Part shown: positions 8,724 through 15,507 of the stretch, piece by piece
How positions within the stretch are numbered: position 1 is the stretch's first letter
Layout of the letters: the number at the start of each line of letters is the position of its first letter
NCBI RefSeq assembly: GCF_009663395.1
Contig: NZ_QKNW01000001.1
Span: 620,001-684,000, forward strand
Direction: 5' to 3'
Length of the DNA: 64,000 bases
Source: Halosegnis longus
Lineage (GTDB): Archaea > Halobacteriota > Halobacteria > Halobacteriales > Haloarculaceae
Notes under the pieces: generated by a model
The model's database searches: none
The model's input: only the letters and a program-made list of their open reading frames with translations
Told to the model about the DNA's origin: nothing
Position numbers and translations under genes: made by a program

Positions 8724-9697
8724 ACTAACGACGGGGCGTCCTTCGCCTCGCCCAGCCGCTCGACCTGTTCTTCCGAGAGGTCGACCTCGGTCGCGCCGAG
8801 ATTCTCTTCCAGCTGATCGACCGTGCGCGCCCCGATGATGGGGGCGGTCATCGTCTCCTGTTCCAGCAGCCACGCGATGGCCACCTGCACCGGCGAGGCG
8901 TCCTCCTCGTCGGCGACGGCCCGTACCTCGTCGAGTACGTCGAAGTTCTCCTCTGTCAGGTAGCGGTCCTCGAACCGGTCGCTCTCCGCGCCGCGGGTCC
9001 CGTCGGGAATCTCATCGCGCGTGTACTTCCCGGAGAGGAAGCCGCCGCCGAGTGGCGACCACGGACACATCCCGATGTCGTACTCGGCGAGCGCGTCGAC
9101 GTAGTCGTACTCCACCTCCTTCGTGACGAGGCTGTAGCGCGGCTGAGCGACCGTGAACGGCTCGTACCCCTCGCGCTGTGCGATTTCGTTCGCCTGGGCG
9201 ATGCGCCACGCGTTCGGCTCCATCGTCGAGGTGCCGAGGTGGTTCACCTTCCCCGACCGCACGAGTCCATCGAGGGTGCGCATCAGCTCCTCGGCGGGCG
9301 TGGCGTCGTCCCAGCGGTGGATGTAGAGCACGTCGATGTACTCCGTACCGAGCCGGTCGAGAATTCTGTCGATCTGTCGGCGGATGTGTTTCCGGGAGAG
9401 TCCCCGCCCGTTCGGGTCGTCCTCGCGGGTGGGCCAGTACACCTTCGAGGCGATGACGAAATCCTCGCGGTCGTGGTCGGCGAGCCAGTCGCCGATCCAC
9501 TCTTCGCTCAGGCCGCCGCCGTACACGTCGGCGGTGTCGATGAAGTTGCCGCCGGCGTCGGCGTACGCGTCGAGCAGTTTGTGCGCCTGCCGTTTGTCGA
9601 CCTCGTAGCCGTCGTCCGTCTCGCGGCCGAACCGCCACGTCCCGAAGGAAATCTCCGTCACCGCCGTCCCGGTGTTGCCGAGTTGGGTGTACTCCAT
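8720..9697 (-). CDS. aldo/keto reductase
   Basis: 325 aa, a full-length (alpha/beta)8 aldo/keto reductase. The motifs are FIDTADVYGGG (catalytic Asp/Tyr), ASKVYW (Lys), LYIHRWDD (His), SPLGGGFLSGKYTR, and the NADPH-binding end PIIGARTVDQLEENLGA. It reduces aldehydes or ketones with NADPH in the cytosol and belongs to the YajO/Kv-beta-like group; substrate unknown. The canonical N-terminus MEYTQLGNTGTAVTEISFG fixes the start at 9697. Confidence 0.9.
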   Translation of the reverse strand: MEYTQLGNTGTAVTEISFGTWRFGRETDDGYEVDKRQAHKLLDAYADAGGNFIDTADVYGGGLSEEWIGDWLADHDREDFVIASKVYWPTREDDPNGRGLSRKHIRRQIDRILDRLGTEYIDVLYIHRWDDATPAEELMRTLDGLVRSGKVNHLGTSTMEPNAWRIAQANEIAQREGYEPFTVAQPRYSLVTKEVEYDYVDALAEYDIGMCPWSPLGGGFLSGKYTRDEIPDGTRGAESDRFEDRYLTEENFDVLDEVRAVADEEDASPVQVAIAWLLEQETMTAPIIGARTVDQLEENLGATEVDLSEEQVERLGEAKDAPSLV

Positions 9698-9733
9698 ACC
9701 GACCGTCCGGCCGGCGGTCACCTCAACGTTCTG

Positions 9734-10153
9734 CTACCCGAGGGTGACGACGGAAACCTCGTGGCTCCCCTCGACGGTGTCGATGGTGGTGGACTCGAGC
9801 ACGCTCGTCGCGACCGTTCGCCGCCAGTCGTCGACGGCCTCGGCGTGGGCGTCGCGGTGGCGCTCGACGGAGTACTCACCCGCCTCGCGAAGCTGTTCGT
9901 CGGTGTCGTCGGGCGTCGGAAACGCCGGCACGTCAGCCACGAGCAGTTCGGGGGCGACGTGAATCGGCCGCGGGTCGTCGTAGTCGGCCTCCTGGCCGTC
10001 GAGATGAAGCCGTGCGCGGATGCGACCCGAGAAGGGCGGCGTGATACGGAGGACTGCGCCGGCGTCGCGCCGGACGTTCGCCTCCAGGGCGGTGACGATG
10101 TCGTCGGTGTGGACGACGACGCGGTCGATGACGGTCGGGCTGTCGGACTCCAC
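9734..10153 (-). CDS. conserved haloarchaeal hypothetical protein
   Basis: 139 aa from a GTG start (MESDSPTVIDRVVVHTDD). Upstream codons are open but translate to low-quality arginine-rich sequence. The protein is acidic, without membrane segments or Cys. It includes IVTALEANVRRDAGAVLRITPPFSG and a C-terminal cluster of predicted strands. It resembles haloarchaeal proteins of unknown function and I cannot assign a role. The AKR gene is downstream on the same strand (36 nt) and a small membrane protein is upstream. Confidence 0.65.
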   Translation of the reverse strand: MESDSPTVIDRVVVHTDDIVTALEANVRRDAGAVLRITPPFSGRIRARLHLDGQEADYDDPRPIHVAPELLVADVPAFPTPDDTDEQLREAGEYSVERHRDAHAEAVDDWRRTVATSVLESTTIDTVEGSHEVSVVTLG

Positions 10154-10190
10154 GCTCGACGGGACGGGACACAGCGAGAAGAGCGTTCGG

Positions 10191-10397
10191 CTACTGGGGG
10201 TCGAACGTCTGCCCGCGGAACCACAGCGCCCACGCCGTGACGACCACGCCGCCGTAGCCGAGCACCCAGATGAGCGACCCCACGCGCCCGAGTCCCAACT
10301 GTGCGAAGACGTAGTTGCCCAGCCCGGCAATCGCGATAATCGCCGCGAACAGGCCGGCAAGCGGGAGCCAGTCGGGGCTGTCCGTGCTGTCTGCCAT
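10191..10397 (-). CDS. small two-TM membrane protein
   Basis: 68 aa starting MADSTDSPDW. Two hydrophobic stretches lie at about residues 10-30 (PLAGLFAAIIAIAGLGNYVF) and 40-60 (SLIWVLGYGGVVVTAWALW), joined by a short loop. It looks like a small integral membrane protein of the kind annotated as hypothetical in many haloarchaea. It sits 37 nt upstream of the previous gene on the same strand and may share its transcript. No function can be given. Confidence 0.6.
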   Translation of the reverse strand: MADSTDSPDWLPLAGLFAAIIAIAGLGNYVFAQLGLGRVGSLIWVLGYGGVVVTAWALWFRGQTFDPQ

Positions 10398-10463
10398 ACC
10401 CGCAGTTACCGTCGTAGCCACCTGAATCCGCCGGTCCGTGACGCCCTCTCACGCGGTCGACGC

Positions 10464-10471
10464 GATTATCA
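10464..10471 (+). promoter_or_regulatory. TATA-like box of the Eis-type acetyltransferase gene
   Basis: GATTATCA is centred about 27 nt before the ATG at 10494, which fits leaderless transcription. Confidence 0.4.
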
Positions 10472-10493
10472 GCCGTCGTCTAAATCCTCGTGT

Positions 10494-11696
10494 ATGCACC
10501 TCCACCGACTGCCGGACGGCACCGACGACCTGTTCTGGCGGTACGTCCAGTACGCCTTCCAGCCGGACGCCGGTCCCGAACTCGAGGAGTCCGATCGCCC
10601 GGACCCGCCGCACACGCGCTACGGTCTGTACCCGGACACGTCGGTGACGGCCGACGGCGAGCCGGTTACCATCTGCTCGTCGTACGACTTCTCGATGTGG
10701 GCGCGCGACAGCCGCGTCTCGGCGGGCGGACTCTCGACCGTCGCGACCCCGCCGGAACACCGGCGCAACGGCTACGTCGAGGTGATGCTCCGGAAGCTCT
10801 GTCGGCGCTACCGCGAGACGGACACTCCCGTTTCGGTCCTGTGGCCGTTCAAACACGCCTTCTACGCGCAGTTCGGCTGGGCGACCGCCAGCCGCAGACT
10901 GAAGTGGGAGACGGAGCCGTCCACGCTGCGGTCCGCGGCCGCGACCGGCGGCACGTGGGAGCGGGTCGGCCGCGACGCGTGGGAGTCGCTCGACGCGATT
11001 CACGAGGCCGCCACCGGCACGGACGACCTCTCGCTCGACCGGTCGGAGGCGTGGTGGCGCACCCGCCAACTCCGGAGCTTCGACACCGACCCGTACGTCT
11101 ACCGGTGGCGCGACGCCGACGGCGACGCCCGGGCGTGGCTCGCGTACACCATCGACGGCGACTGGGGCGACCGCACCCTCTACGTTCGGAGCTACGACGC
11201 CGCCGATACCGAGGCGTTCCGCCATCTGCTCGGTTTCCTCACCGACCACGACTCGCAGGTCGGCGAGGTCCAGCTTGAGACGGCGACCGACAGCCCGCTG
11301 CACGCGATGGTGGACGACCCCGACGACCTCTCGCCGAAGCTGACGACCGGGCCGATGATTCGGTTCGTCGACGTGCCGGTGGCGCTCGAAGCGCTCTCGT
11401 ACCCCGACGGCGTCGACGCGACGGTCGAGGTCGGGATTCGCGACCCGCTGCTCGATTCAGTGGCCGGGCGCTACCGGCTCGCCGTCGCCGACGGGGCGGC
11501 GACGGTCGAGCGACGCGGCGACGACCCGACCGGCGACGCGGTCGCCTCGATTGGTGCGTTCTCACAGCTCGCGGTCGGCTATCGCGGCGCGAGCGACCTC
11601 GCCGCGACCGACGACCTCGACGCCGACAGCGAGGCGGTCGAGACGCTCGCCGCCGTGTTTCCGGCGACCACGACGTATCTCCGGGAGGGGTTTTGA
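10494..11696 (+). CDS. Eis-type GNAT N-acetyltransferase
   Basis: 400 aa. The N-terminal half is a GNAT domain with the acetyl-CoA motif TVATPPEHRRNGYVEVMLRKL, where V.P..R..G matches motif A, and the catalytic-type FYAQFGW. A second degenerate GNAT-like part and a C-terminal sterol-carrier-like domain (EVGIRDPLLD onward) follow, the three-part layout of Eis family enzymes. Eis proteins acetylate amines such as aminoglycosides or lysines; the haloarchaeal substrate is unknown. ATG 10494 follows a TATA-like box at leaderless spacing. Confidence 0.82.
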   Translation: MHLHRLPDGTDDLFWRYVQYAFQPDAGPELEESDRPDPPHTRYGLYPDTSVTADGEPVTICSSYDFSMWARDSRVSAGGLSTVATPPEHRRNGYVEVMLRKLCRRYRETDTPVSVLWPFKHAFYAQFGWATASRRLKWETEPSTLRSAAATGGTWERVGRDAWESLDAIHEAATGTDDLSLDRSEAWWRTRQLRSFDTDPYVYRWRDADGDARAWLAYTIDGDWGDRTLYVRSYDAADTEAFRHLLGFLTDHDSQVGEVQLETATDSPLHAMVDDPDDLSPKLTTGPMIRFVDVPVALEALSYPDGVDATVEVGIRDPLLDSVAGRYRLAVADGAATVERRGDDPTGDAVASIGAFSQLAVGYRGASDLAATDDLDADSEAVETLAAVFPATTTYLREGF

Positions 11697-11704
11697 CACC
11701 CGGC

Positions 11705-11713
11705 GATTTATTT
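11705..11713 (+). promoter_or_regulatory. TATA-like promoter of the following membrane protein gene
   Basis: GATTTATTT is centred about 29 nt upstream of the ATG at 11738. Confidence 0.45.
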
Positions 11714-11737
11714 CGGCGGCGCGTCTCCGGGTGAACG

Positions 11738-12271
11738 ATGGCGAGTGGACAGTCGGTCAGAGAAATCGTCGAGCCACACCTCGCCCGCGGCGAGGAACCG
11801 CGAGCGGTGTACACGGACGACGATGCCGTCACGGTCGTGACCGACCGGCGTATCGTCCGCTCGCGCGACCACGAAATCGAGGGGACCGACGCCACCGACG
11901 TGGAGTCGATTATGCTCACCGGCCCGCAGATTCTCGGCGCGCGCGTCCGGACGTATCCGGCGACTGCACCCCAATGGGGGAAGATCGGTCTCGGCTCGCT
12001 GTTCACCGGCGTCGGGGCGCTGTTCGCGTACGCGAGTCTCGTTCAGAACTTCCTCGGCACGCCAATCGAGAGCGAACTCGCGCTCATCGTCGCGCTCGCC
12101 GCACTCCTGCTCGTCCCGTCGGGGGCGTACATCGCCTACGAGGCGTTCAACACACAGGAGAGTCACATCCGCATCGAGGTCATCTCGACGGGCGGTGACA
12201 CGACGTTGCGGCTCCCGCTCGACGCCACCGAGGTCGCAAACGCCGTCTCCTCGGTCGTCGGCGACAACTAA
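11738..12271 (+). CDS. hypothetical membrane protein, PH-like N-terminus plus two TMs
   Basis: 177 aa. Residues 1-65 look like a small beta-rich domain (AVYTDDDAVTVVTDRRIVRSRDHEIEG, similar in pattern to bacterial PH-like domains). Two membrane helices follow (IGLGSLFTGVGALFAYASLV and LALIVALAALLLVPSGAYIA). A C-terminal beta segment (ESHIRIEVISTGGDTTLRLPL) closes the protein. It should be membrane-bound with both soluble parts on one side. Function unknown. It is the last host gene before the provirus. Confidence 0.7.
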   Translation: MASGQSVREIVEPHLARGEEPRAVYTDDDAVTVVTDRRIVRSRDHEIEGTDATDVESIMLTGPQILGARVRTYPATAPQWGKIGLGSLFTGVGALFAYASLVQNFLGTPIESELALIVALAALLLVPSGAYIAYEAFNTQESHIRIEVISTGGDTTLRLPLDATEVANAVSSVVGDN

Positions 12272-12577
12272 CGTCGGTCAACGAGACGACCCCGAGCAGT
12301 CGCTGATTGCAACACCTGCCCGCGCCGGGAGTCGATGTTTCCCTGCCGTTGGTAGGGTGCCACTGGCGGCGCGAGTCACCGTCGCCACTGTGACTTGTGA
12401 ATCCACGGTAGCGACGGCTCTCGCTCGTCGTTGGTAGCGTCAGAAGTTGAGTTGGCTGGGGAGGCCCACGCCCGAATTGGAACGGTTTCGGCCCGTTCGC
12501 GGTTGGGATGGGCCAACTCGGGTGAGGCGAATTGGGTTCCTGTGCAACGCCGCGAATCGAGAGGTGTGTAGTCGTGT
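12272..12577. other. intergenic stretch carrying the left provirus junction
   Basis: No gene is visible in these 306 bases. The right half contains a block at 12431-12476 that recurs, with a few changes, at 31832-31876. After about 30 unrelated bases comes the 16-bp tRNA-derived att core at 12507-12522. Everything left of the core is interpreted as original chromosome that once followed the tRNA-Ile gene. Confidence 0.6.
12507..12522. repeat. left attachment site core (displaced tRNA-Ile 3' end)
   Basis: GGATGGGCCAACTCGG is identical to 31909-31924. On the minus strand it is the end of the tRNA-Ile T-arm, the acceptor strand, the discriminator and three flanking bases. Only this 3' fragment is present, so it is not a second tRNA. 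Confidence 0.85.
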
Positions 12578-13600
12578 TCATCGGTCATCAGGCAAGTAGT
12601 CGCGTCGCTGTTCCATCTTCTCGCGCTGTGTACGCCGGTCATAGTGGCGGTCCAGCACCTTCTTCGAGACATCCATCCGGTCGCCGACAATCTCGGCCGG
12701 CGTATCGTTGAGCAGGTACGACGTGATAGCCCCGCTCCGAACGTCGTGAGGCGACCGGCTCGACGGGCACTTGCTCGCGCCGTCGAACTGCGCCGCCTCA
12801 CAGTCGTCCGGGTCGCGGTCGTGAGGGCACCCCTCGCCGACCACACAGGGCCGGGTCCAGCGGTACATCGTGTCCCGCACCGTCGACCGCGAGACGCGGC
12901 CCTCTCGCGTCGTCAGCAGTGGGTCACATCCGTAGTCGTCGGTGACAGCCTCGCGTGGCCCGTCAATGTAATCCTGCACCGTTTGTGCCGTATCAGGAGA
13001 GAGCGCAACCCACCGCTCACCCCGGTTACCATTCTTCAGCGGCGTATCCGTCTCCGGCGAGTGAACAACGTGGGCCGCACCCTCTTCGAGGTCGAGGTCG
13101 TCGAGGTCGAGCGACCGAACCGAGCCGGTACGCATCCCTGTTCGCCACAGCAACAGCGCGGTCACGTGGGCACGGCTCGCGTACTGGTAGCGACCGAGAT
13201 AATCGAGCATCGCCTCGGCGCGAGCGGGATCGAGCGTCGTCTCGCTCACCTCGTCGTCGCCGCTCACGGTCGGCAGCAGTATCTTCGACCGAAGGGACTC
13301 CTCAACGGCGTCGATAGACGCACAGAAGCCGAGGAAGACGCGGAGCGTCGAAAGCTGGCCCTGTAGCGTGACGGGCTTGAGGTCGCCCTCCTCACGCCGC
13401 CAGACGCGGTAAGCGTGCAGGTCACGCCCGCTCAGTTCGTTCATGTTGGTGATGCCTTCTACTTCTTCACACCACTCGACAAACGGCGCGAGTCGATACT
13501 CGTGAGACTCGTGCGTGGACGCGCTCACCTCGTCGCTTCGCTGGTCGAGATACAGCTCGACAGCCGACTCCGGCGCGAGCGGTTCGAGGTCGTCACTCAT
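12578..13600 (-). CDS. int: tyrosine recombinase / integrase of the provirus
   Basis: 340 aa. The N-terminal SAM-like core-binding domain is at about residues 15-100 (LYLDQRSDEVSASTHESHEYRL). The catalytic domain has the first Arg in RTGMRTGSVRSLDLDDL, the HxxR box in SPHDVRSGAITSYL, and the tyrosine nucleophile in VLDRHYDRR, so all key residues look intact. It should integrate and excise the provirus at tRNA-Ile. Its stop lies 56 nt from the att core, the usual place for an integrase. The start MSDDLEPLAPE overlaps the J-domain gene by 8 bp, so the two are translated from one transcript. Confidence 0.9.
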   Translation of the reverse strand: MSDDLEPLAPESAVELYLDQRSDEVSASTHESHEYRLAPFVEWCEEVEGITNMNELSGRDLHAYRVWRREEGDLKPVTLQGQLSTLRVFLGFCASIDAVEESLRSKILLPTVSGDDEVSETTLDPARAEAMLDYLGRYQYASRAHVTALLLWRTGMRTGSVRSLDLDDLDLEEGAAHVVHSPETDTPLKNGNRGERWVALSPDTAQTVQDYIDGPREAVTDDYGCDPLLTTREGRVSRSTVRDTMYRWTRPCVVGEGCPHDRDPDDCEAAQFDGASKCPSSRSPHDVRSGAITSYLLNDTPAEIVGDRMDVSKKVLDRHYDRRTQREKMEQRRDYLPDDR

Positions 13601-14177
13601 CGAGCATCGCCTCCTCTGCGTCCACAACGCGCTTGAACTGCGCTTCGTCACCGCCAGCGTCCGGGTGGTGCTCCTTCTTCAGCGAGCGCGCGGCAGCCCG
13701 TACAACGTTGTCCGGGGCGTCAGAAGCGACACCGAGCACGTCGTGGGCAGGTGGCTCCGCGGCGACCGCGTCGTCGTCACCGCTCGGGAGCGCCTGCGTA
13801 CTCATCTCCGTGCCGACCGTCGCGACGCCGTACCGCTCGATGGCCCGCTTCGCGTCGAGGTACTTCGCAATCGCCTGTGCGTTATCGCGGAGACGGTCCC
13901 AGCGGTCACACGGAACGGCGAAGCCGTCACCACCGCGCTCGAAGTACGCGACGACACCGGGGTGGTCCGGGTCACGGTCGGCGTACGGCCGGTGTGGAGC
14001 CTTCGAGGTGTGTGGAGCAGCCGTTTCGACGCGGACGTTCACCGCACCCAGCTTCCCCAGCTCCTCGACGATGTTGTCGAACGCCTGTGACCGGGACACG
14101 CGGAATCGGTGCGGATACGGTTCGCGGTCGCTCGCTGGTGTCCGGTCGAAGTCGTCCGGCCAGTCGAGGTCGTTCAT
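13593..14177 (-). CDS. J-domain (DnaJ-like) viral protein
   Basis: 194 aa. The last ~55 residues are a J-domain: HDVLGVASDAPDNVVRAAARSLKKEHHPDAGGDEAQFKRVVDAEEAML, with the HPD tripeptide needed to stimulate Hsp70 ATPase. The first ~135 residues are unique to haloarchaeal elements. It could recruit host DnaK for replication or virion assembly; that is inference. It overlaps int downstream by 8 bp and the zinc-ribbon gene upstream by 4 bp. The 3' end of this gene (13595-13634) is the target class of CRISPR spacer 27. Confidence 0.8.
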   Translation of the reverse strand: MNDLDWPDDFDRTPASDREPYPHRFRVSRSQAFDNIVEELGKLGAVNVRVETAAPHTSKAPHRPYADRDPDHPGVVAYFERGGDGFAVPCDRWDRLRDNAQAIAKYLDAKRAIERYGVATVGTEMSTQALPSGDDDAVAAEPPAHDVLGVASDAPDNVVRAAARSLKKEHHPDAGGDEAQFKRVVDAEEAMLDE

Positions 14178-14389
14178 AGGAACCGAGCCACCTCCTCAGG
14201 GTCAGGCTCGACAGTGTCGACGAGTTCGTAGTCGCACGCGCCGCAGTCACCACACCACTCGCAGTAGACCACGGCGAAGCCGTTTCCATACGCGACAGGG
14301 CGTGTGACGCTGTACTCCTCGCCGTCGCAGCCGTCGGCATGTCGATCGTGGAGTACGCCCATCACGGATGACCCTTTCAGCCCGCTCAT
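14174..14389 (-). CDS. small zinc-binding viral protein
   Basis: 71 aa starting MSGLKGSSVMG. It has a compact Cys cluster (VVYCEWCGDCGACDYELVD) and an acidic C-terminus (EPDPEEVARFL). It resembles small single-ribbon proteins of haloarchaeal plasmids and viruses; role unknown. ATGA overlaps on both sides tie it to the J-domain gene and to the upstream zinc-finger gene, which fixes the start. Confidence 0.65.
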   Translation of the reverse strand: MSGLKGSSVMGVLHDRHADGCDGEEYSVTRPVAYGNGFAVVYCEWCGDCGACDYELVDTVEPDPEEVARFL

Positions 14390-14586
14390 GGGCCACGAAT
14401 CACCCGCGTTGCGCGACCGCGGGCACAGCGCGAACACACCGGCTTTCCGGTGCGTGCATCAACGCCGTCAGCCTCGCGCCCGCAGATATAACACTCGGCG
14501 TGGTCGTCGGTGTCGCTACTGTTTTCAGAAGTCGTTACGTCTGGTCGTGCGGGGCCGGCACAGGCCCCGAGGGTTCGGGTTTCCAT
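14386..14586 (-). CDS. small four-Cys zinc-ribbon protein, first gene of the integrase operon
   Basis: 66 aa. A ribbon AECYICGREADGVDARTGKPVCSRCARG (CxxC, 16 residues, CxxC) lies in the C-terminal half after an acidic linker. The only plausible start is ATG 14586. The codons after it and the 46 nt before it form three strong hairpins (14551-14632), which could limit translation of the whole integrase operon. Function unknown. Confidence 0.6.
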   Translation of the reverse strand: METRTLGACAGPARPDVTTSENSSDTDDHAECYICGREADGVDARTGKPVCSRCARGRATRVIRGP

Positions 14587-14632
14587 GGGTTCGCGACCGA
14601 ACCCGCTTCGGGCCGTGTTCCAGCACGGCCCG
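14551..14632. promoter_or_regulatory. three consecutive GC-rich inverted repeats at the head of the integrase operon
   Basis: Stem 1 pairs GGGGCC (14551-14556) with GGCCCC (14563-14568). Stem 2 pairs GGGTTCG (14587-14593) with CGAACCC (14598-14604). Stem 3 pairs CGGGCCGTG (14609-14617) with CACGGCCCG (14624-14632). They flank the ATG at 14586, between the integrase operon and the divergent repressor genes. They could be operators, RNA structure in the leader, or a terminator. Confidence 0.5.
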
Positions 14633-14740
14633 GTCTTCTCACCGCCAACAGAGTCATCATCAGCCTACATGCAGGCTCGTACCCTATCCAATGAAGCACC
14701 ATTGCATAAATCCAACGCCTCGCTAAGAAGTGAGCAGTAC

Positions 14741-14748
14741 GTTTACAA
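14741..14748 (+). promoter_or_regulatory. TATA-like promoter of the winged-helix gene pair
   Basis: GTTTACAA lies about 27 nt before an in-frame ATG at 14772 and about 50 nt before the preferred ATG at 14796. A short-leader or leaderless transcript is therefore possible. Confidence 0.4.
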
Positions 14749-14795
14749 AGCAGAATTACTCGCAATTAGGTATGAGGGTGAGAAAGTACACAGTA

Positions 14796-15125
14796 ATGCG
14801 AAAGAGCGCGAGCTGGCAATCCGCGCCGGACGACCGGATTCTTGAGATTGCCGCAGAGGATGAAGATGGTTTCGTGAAGGTGGGCAACCTCACGAAAAAC
14901 GACTACATCCACGTCGGCAACTCACAGGTGTCTCGGCGTTGCTCGATTCTTGCAGAACATGGACTGCTTCGGGCACTTGGCGACGGAGTCTACGTCATCA
15001 CTGACGAGGGACGAGGTTACCTCAACGAAGAGTATGACGTGGAGCGCGGTGTCTGGATGAATGAGAAACAGGCAGAGGGCGAGTCGTCAACTGAGCCGAG
15101 CGCTGGAGAGGTGAACGGGACCTAA
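14796..15125 (+). CDS. winged-helix regulator, phiH1-repressor-like
   Basis: 109 aa. MRKSASWQSAPDDRILEI is the usual opening of the haloarchaeal phiH1-repressor-like family. A winged helix follows (VGNLTKNDYIHVGNSQVSRRCSILAEHGLLRAL) with a wing ending in VYVITDEGRGYLNEE. Likely role: transcriptional repressor that maintains lysogeny or controls the divergent integrase operon. ATG 14772 is an alternative start eight codons upstream. The gene is followed, after 3 nt, by a second protein of the same type. Confidence 0.72.
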   Translation: MRKSASWQSAPDDRILEIAAEDEDGFVKVGNLTKNDYIHVGNSQVSRRCSILAEHGLLRALGDGVYVITDEGRGYLNEEYDVERGVWMNEKQAEGESSTEPSAGEVNGT

Positions 15126-15128
15126 CCC

Positions 15129-15431
15129 ATGACTGTCCGCCGCCAAGCCGATTATCAAATCGGGCTCGACGACAGAATCTTAGAATATCTCGCGGAAGAG
15201 CCATGGGCGACAGCGGGGGAGATGGCTAAGTTAAACGCGTTCGATGTACCGGAGGGAACGATTCAGGAGCGCTGTAAGGTGCTTGCCGATATCGACTTTC
15301 TCGCGCCGGCGATCGACGAGAGTAGTTCTGACCCAGATTTGTGGGAGATTACTGGGTGGGGAGAGCTATATCTGGAAGGCGAGATTGACGCCCGGTATCG
15401 GCAGCCGACGAAGCGGGCGTTGCGCGGGTAG
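15129..15431 (+). CDS. second winged-helix regulator, phiH1-repressor-like
   Basis: 100 aa, related in plan to the gene just upstream. MTVRRQADYQIGLDDRILEYLAEEPWATAGEMAK gives the DDRILEYL motif of phiH1-type repressors. A recognition-helix region (GTIQERCKVLADIDFLAP) and a wing with ITGWGELYLEGEID follow. A tandem pair suggests heteromeric or successive control of viral promoters, though no target is visible. Spacing of 3 nt to the first gene implies one transcript. Confidence 0.72.
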   Translation: MTVRRQADYQIGLDDRILEYLAEEPWATAGEMAKLNAFDVPEGTIQERCKVLADIDFLAPAIDESSSDPDLWEITGWGELYLEGEIDARYRQPTKRALRG

Positions 15432-15465
15432 AGACGCTATTTTACTTTCACTCTACACGGACTAG

Positions 15466-15480
15466 GTTAATATTTACTTA
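15466..15480 (+). promoter_or_regulatory. AT-rich promoter of the low-GC gene pair
   Basis: GTTAATATTTACTTA, in a locally AT-rich stretch, ends 27 nt before the ATG at 15508. It is the only good TATA candidate for the two-gene module. Confidence 0.45.
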
Positions 15481-15507
15481 GACTAATCTACGAATCGAGA
15501 AATCACG

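Noticed and set aside
12507-12522. Second tRNA-Ile gene at the left junction
   Set aside because: Only the acceptor strand and part of the T-arm are present. There is no anticodon arm or D-arm, so it is the displaced att fragment, not a tRNA.
14535-14765. 76-codon minus-strand frame upstream of the integrase operon
   Set aside because: Overlaps the hairpin cluster, has a non-halophilic composition and is not coupled to the operon.
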